From Dehalococcoidia bacterium (lineage in GTDB: Bacteria; Chloroflexota; Dehalococcoidia; UBA3495), in assembly GCA_028822675.1 (NCBI GenBank), contig JAPKDE010000075.1, positions 1 through 10,475 on the forward strand: DNA of 10,475 nucleotides. The letters run 5' to 3'. The number at the start of each line of letters is the position of its first letter. The stretch's first letter is position 1. Positions 8,253-10,475 of this stretch are shown here, piece by piece. The translations under genes were made by a program, and so were the position numbers. Below the pieces are notes generated by a model that was given only the letters and a program-made list of their open reading frames with translations, did no database searches and was not told where the DNA came from.

Positions 8253-9059
8253 ATGGCAGAGATTCTAGAGTGCAAACCCAATCCCTTCAACGGGATGGTG
8301 ATCGTCCCCTCCGGATTGCCCACCGACCCAGAGGAATTTGATGCCAGACTTGCCGCGTCCATGGAGCAATGGACCGCCGATGGGTACCTGACCATCTGGC
8401 TGGAGATACCCAAGATCCAGTCGGCTTTGCTGCCCAAGGCCATTGACCGGGGATTTGATTTTCACCATACGGGCGACGACTATATCCAGCTCACATGTCT
8501 CCTGGTTGATGGTTCCCATATCCCACCATTTGCCTCCCATTACATCGGGATCGGCGGGGTGGTGTTAACGCCCGAGAGAGATTTGCTGGTGGTGCGAGAG
8601 AAATACGGTGTTGGTGGAAGGGAACCTACGCTAAAACTGCCCGGTGGAGCGCTGCTGGCCGGTGAACACCTCGGACAAGCTGTAGAGCGAGAAGTACTTG
8701 AGGAGACTGGCGTAAAAGCAGTATTTGAGTCCATCGCTTGTTTCCGTCAATGGCACGGCTACCGCTACGGCAAATCAGATATCTACTTTGTCGGCAAGCT
8801 GCGTCCTTTGAGCAAAGAGATCACTATGCAGACGGCAGAGATTCAAGAATGTCTCTGGATGCCGGTTGACGAATTCATTGGCTCCGAGAGCATCAGCAAC
8901 TTTAACAAGCAAATCGTCCGAGCGGCACTGGAATCAGACGGCATCGTGCAATCTTTTATCGAAGGGTTTGGCGGGCCGGAAAGCCGCGAATACTTCATGC
9001 CCAAACATCTAATCGACGGTATCGGAGTCGTCCCCTTCCCCACTGACATATCAGACTGA
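8253..9059 (+). CDS. NUDIX hydrolase with N-terminal pre-Nudix domain (NUDT6-like)
   Basis: A 268-residue soluble protein expected to cleave a nucleoside diphosphate linked to another group, using divalent metal ions; the substrate cannot be told from sequence. The Nudix box is complete at residues 132-154: Gly132, Glu138, then REVLEETGV (146-154) with the metal-binding glutamates. The core domain starts near ASHYIGIGGVVL (94-105) and has LKLPGG just before the box. The first about 90 residues, including TIWLEIPK and GFDFHHTGDDYIQL, resemble the pre-Nudix domain of human NUDT6 and plant NUDX proteins. The start is ATG with GAGG 5 nt upstream. It is divergent from lhr across 225 bp, and the next gene lies more than 130 bp downstream, so it is probably transcribed alone. 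A large palindrome begins 18 nt past the stop. Confidence 0.92.
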   Translation: MAEILECKPNPFNGMVIVPSGLPTDPEEFDARLAASMEQWTADGYLTIWLEIPKIQSALLPKAIDRGFDFHHTGDDYIQLTCLLVDGSHIPPFASHYIGIGGVVLTPERDLLVVREKYGVGGREPTLKLPGGALLAGEHLGQAVEREVLEETGVKAVFESIACFRQWHGYRYGKSDIYFVGKLRPLSKEITMQTAEIQECLWMPVDEFIGSESISNFNKQIVRAALESDGIVQSFIEGFGGPESREYFMPKHLIDGIGVVPFPTDISD

Positions 9060-9076
9060 ACCCCTCCTACTTAGAC

Positions 9077-9116
9077 ACTAGGTCCGGTCAAGGTTCGAGT
9101 GCTGAACCGGCCTAGT
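9077..9116 (+). repeat. Strong imperfect palindrome after the NUDIX gene
   Basis: Arms ACTAGG-T-CCGGT (9077-9088) and ACCGGCCTAGT (9106-9116) pair over 11 bp with one bulged T, around a 17-nt loop. The loop region can form a competing stem GGTTC / GAACC. No T-tract follows, so it is not a classic intrinsic terminator. It may still be the 3' end hairpin of the NUDIX mRNA. A second small perfect hairpin, GCCAC-GGTG-GTGGC, follows at 9133-9146. Confidence 0.55.
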
Positions 9117-9192
9117 TGAATGGTCCATAAAGGCCACGGTGGTGGCACCAGACGTACTGCACCAAGTTGTCTGAATCTGAGAGCATGGATTC

Positions 9193-9318
9193 ATGGCAAC
9201 TTTGATGAACTCCCCCAAAGCAGAAAAAACTCCTTGGGCCTATTACGCAATTCTAGGCATCAACCTTGGAATGGTCCCGGTTCTGGCAGTCTTGATTGCC
9301 AACCAACTACATGCCTAA
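9193..9318 (+). CDS. Small single-pass membrane protein, unknown
   Basis: A possible gene for 41 residues that I do not recognise. It has a short polar N-terminus (MATLMNSPKAEKTP) and then one hydrophobic segment from about residue 16 to 38 (YYAILGINLGMVPVLAVLIA and following), ending in NQLHA. This is the layout of a small inner-membrane protein. It lies alone between the NUDIX gene and the next ORF on the same strand. The ribosome binding site is weak: only GAGAG lies upstream, with long spacing. An alternative start is Met5 at 9205. The even hydrophobic stretch bounded by polar ends argues for a real product, but the short length and poor start signals leave doubt. Confidence 0.45.
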   Translation: MATLMNSPKAEKTPWAYYAILGINLGMVPVLAVLIANQLHA

Positions 9319-9650
9319 CTTTCCTTTCTCACAGGTTTTTGACACCCAATTTTTAAACAGGCTCTTCAGTGCGCCTCCAACAATTCCCCGTCTTAAGCCC
9401 AATTACGCTGCTGCCTGAGCTGAATCGACTTCAGTTTTTTCCAGACGCTACAAGAAATGCGGTCTGATAAAGACTACGATTGAGACATCCAGTAACCCAG
9501 ATTGATCGCCCTTTTGGGCCTTTCATCCAGGTTGAATCGACGAGGACTCAATCCCAGTATCCCCAAGCAAAGAAATAACCTCGTCCGAAATACATGTTCC
9601 GCTTGATTAGCCGCTGATTTTGCAGCCAAACATTTGGCGAAGGAACGGCC
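9319..9650. other. 332-bp stretch without a convincing gene
   Basis: No ORF with a plausible start and protein-like composition is seen on either strand. The stretch holds a weak terminator-like hairpin at 9420-9440, a small perfect hairpin GCCC-TTTT-GGGC at 9508-9519, and two copies of the 9-mer TGAATCGAC (9421-9429 and 9533-9541). The last bases carry the ribosome binding site GAAGGA of the next gene. Nothing resembles a tRNA or a known riboswitch. Confidence 0.5.
9420..9440 (+). terminator. Possible weak intrinsic terminator
   Basis: CTGAA-TCGAC-TTCAG forms a 5-bp stem and is followed at once by six T residues. It lies about 100 nt after the small membrane ORF on the same strand. The stem is short and AT-rich, so termination would be weak. 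Confidence 0.35.
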
Positions 9651-9965
9651 ATGGAACAGGGAACGATAAAATTACCAAGTAGATGGCGCTACTTGTTGGG
9701 CGTTTTGATTGCAGAAGGGGGAATCACCGGGTTCGCGGCTCTCCTGATAAATAACATCAACCCGGACCTTCTCATCGTCATGCCTGGTTCTTATCAGGTT
9801 GAAATGGACAACGGCAGTTACACGCTTTTTTACGAGTACCAGAGCGAGATCAATGGCCAGGTGTACTCCCGCGATATCGATGTGCCCGGAATTCGTATTG
9901 CCGTGATCTCTTCTGAAGGCGTAGGTGTGGAACTCACCCAGCCAACCGACAATAAGAGTTATTAG
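9651..9965 (+). CDS. N-terminal part of a two-helix membrane protein, ending at an in-frame TAG
   Basis: An ORF of 104 residues with ATG start and a good ribosome binding site (GAAGGA, 6 nt spacing). There is a short basic N-terminus and then one transmembrane segment (about residues 14-33, YLLGVLIAEGGITGFAALLI). After it comes an exported beta-rich region with YTLFYEYQSEINGQVYS (about 57-73) and DVPGIRI. Reading through the TAG at 9963-9965, the same frame continues with IGGRAGYSVLNFQI, extracellular-looking sequence and a second transmembrane helix. The whole (9651-10262) resembles bacterial two-helix proteins of unknown function in which this motif follows a serine-rich STYS-type stretch. 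I infer one gene interrupted by a nonsense codon; a shortened but functional product, readthrough or a sequencing error are alternatives. Confidence 0.7.
   Translation: MEQGTIKLPSRWRYLLGVLIAEGGITGFAALLINNINPDLLIVMPGSYQVEMDNGSYTLFYEYQSEINGQVYSRDIDVPGIRIAVISSEGVGVELTQPTDNKSY
9963..9965 (+). other. In-frame TAG splitting the membrane protein gene
   Basis: The codons around it read AAG AGT TAT TAG ATT GGC GGT AGA. Frame and protein character continue unchanged on both sides, so this is a single-codon interruption and not a frameshift. In similar proteins as I recall them, a small polar residue such as Ser stands here; TCG or CAG to TAG is one base change. Confidence 0.7.
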
Positions 9966-9989
9966 ATTGGCGGTAGAGCCGGTTATTCA

Positions 9990-10262
9990 GTGCTGAATTT
10001 CCAGATTGAATCAAGCGGAATCTACACCGTGGCCGAGGGCTATCCAGAGCGGGGCGTCGGCACCGACATAGTCATGGCCACTGGCAAGAGCAATTCCGGT
10101 TCGCTATTCCGGGCAATAGTTTCATTGCTGGCAGGACTTGGCATTGGCGCCACGCTGTTCGTCCACACCCGTATGAAGCGGAGGGTCGGTGCCCCAGACA
10201 CAACCCCCGTTGTTGCTAGCGTCTCCGGAATCAACCCAACAGCGTCTACCAGCGAGACTTAA
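9990..10262 (+). CDS. C-terminal part of the same membrane protein, after the in-frame TAG
   Basis: Ninety residues if begun at the GTG at 9990, but that GTG encodes an internal Val of the continuous frame and has no ribosome binding site. The coding sequence really follows straight on from the TAG at 9963-9965. It holds the end of the exported domain (SSGIYTVAEGYPERGVGTDI) and a transmembrane helix, SLFRAIVSLLAGLGIGATLF (38-57 in this fragment). A basic stop-transfer stretch RMKRR comes next, then a Ser/Thr-rich cytoplasmic tail. The two-helix topology places the central domain outside the cell. It is more likely the tail of a broken or recoded gene than an independent gene. The product is unknown. 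Confidence 0.5.
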   Translation: MLNFQIESSGIYTVAEGYPERGVGTDIVMATGKSNSGSLFRAIVSLLAGLGIGATLFVHTRMKRRVGAPDTTPVVASVSGINPTASTSET

Positions 10263-10376
10263 CCCTCTTCAACTACCCCGCACCCACAACGGGTCACTAA
10301 CATCCAAGCGCATCAGGTTCCGCGTATATGGGAATGTCGGCCGATAAAGTCTATAGATTTCTCCGGCCCAACCATG

Positions 10377-10407
10377 AAAAAAGCTCCCGGCCTTAACCGA
10401 GAGCTTT
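10377..10407 (-). terminator. Intrinsic terminator of the tRNA-Arg gene
   Basis: On the minus strand an 11-bp stem with one G-U pair (AAAGCTCTCGG / CCGGGAGCTTT) and a 6-nt loop runs into a tract of six T residues (complement of 10377-10382). It starts 22 nt past the CCA end of the tRNA. On the plus strand no T-run extends beyond the stem, so it acts in the minus direction. Confidence 0.85.
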
Positions 10408-10428
10408 ATCAGTGCCTGAGAGTAAAAA

Positions 10429-10475
10429 TGGTGCGCCCGGCGAGATTCGAACTCACAACCCCTGGGTTCGAAGCC
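10429..10475 (-). tRNA. tRNA-Arg (anticodon UCG), 3' part; 5' end outside window
   Basis: The minus strand reads from the anticodon arm to the CCA end. Seen in order: the last two bases of the 5' anticodon stem, the loop CTTCGAA with anticodon TCG (plus strand CGA at 10469-10471), the 3' stem CCCAG, a 5-nt variable loop GGGTT, and the T arm GTGAG-TTCGAAT-CTCGC (all pairs form, one G-U). Then come the 3' acceptor strand CGGGCGC, discriminator A and an encoded CCA. The short variable loop excludes tRNA-Ser with a shifted anticodon. It would read CGA codons and, with wobble, other CGN codons. The D arm and 5' acceptor strand are beyond the window. Confidence 0.93.

Noticed and set aside
9088..9110. 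GGTTCGAGT resembles the T arm of a tRNA
   Set aside because: The flanking 5-nt segments do not pair as a T stem, no acceptor stem or anticodon arm can be built around it, and the bases are already used by the palindrome at 9077-9116.
10338..10368. GGCCG / CGGCC inverted repeat before the tRNA terminator
   Set aside because: Only 5 bp with a 20-nt loop and no T-tract; it is weak enough to be chance in GC-rich sequence.
10429..10475. tRNA 3' end as an attachment site of an integrated element
   Set aside because: No second copy of the tRNA 3' end, integrase or phage-like gene is seen in the window.

Overview
The window is bacterial chromosomal DNA of moderately high GC content, with ordinary single-copy genes and no mobile element, CRISPR array or prophage. 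A bacterial-type AspRS, an actinobacterial-style short DUF255 thioredoxin protein, a full-length Lhr helicase and a two-helix membrane protein of a type I associate with Chloroflexota and Actinobacteria point to a non-proteobacterial, possibly Chloroflexota (Dehalococcoidia or SAR202-like), genome. This assignment is an inference from protein style, not from a search.

Layout. Positions 1-8027 hold three minus-strand genes, transcribed in the order lhr (8027 to 3624), DUF255 thioredoxin-fold protein (3449 to 1662) and aspS (1552 to beyond position 1, so its 3' end is missing). The gaps are 174 and 109 bp, so they are not tightly coupled. Each gap holds an inverted repeat but no convincing terminator. 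A divergent intergenic region (8028-8252) separates lhr from a plus-strand NUDIX hydrolase (8253-9059) with an N-terminal pre-Nudix domain. The NUDIX gene is followed by a strong imperfect palindrome.

From 9060 to 10262 the coding density drops. There is a possible 41-residue single-helix membrane protein (9193-9318), a 332-bp stretch without a gene, and then a two-transmembrane protein (9651-10262). An in-frame TAG codon at 9963-9965 splits that gene into two ORFs in the same frame. The window ends in the 3' part of a minus-strand tRNA-Arg(UCG), with a clear intrinsic terminator at 10377-10407.

Functionally the genes are housekeeping: translation (AspRS, tRNA-Arg), nucleic-acid repair (Lhr), nucleotide or metabolite sanitation (NUDIX) and a conserved protein of unclear role (DUF255). 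No new multi-gene system is visible. The points most worth a second look are the in-frame UAG in the membrane protein gene, the residues suggesting a non-discriminating AspRS, the possible leaderless start of lhr, and the small membrane ORF.
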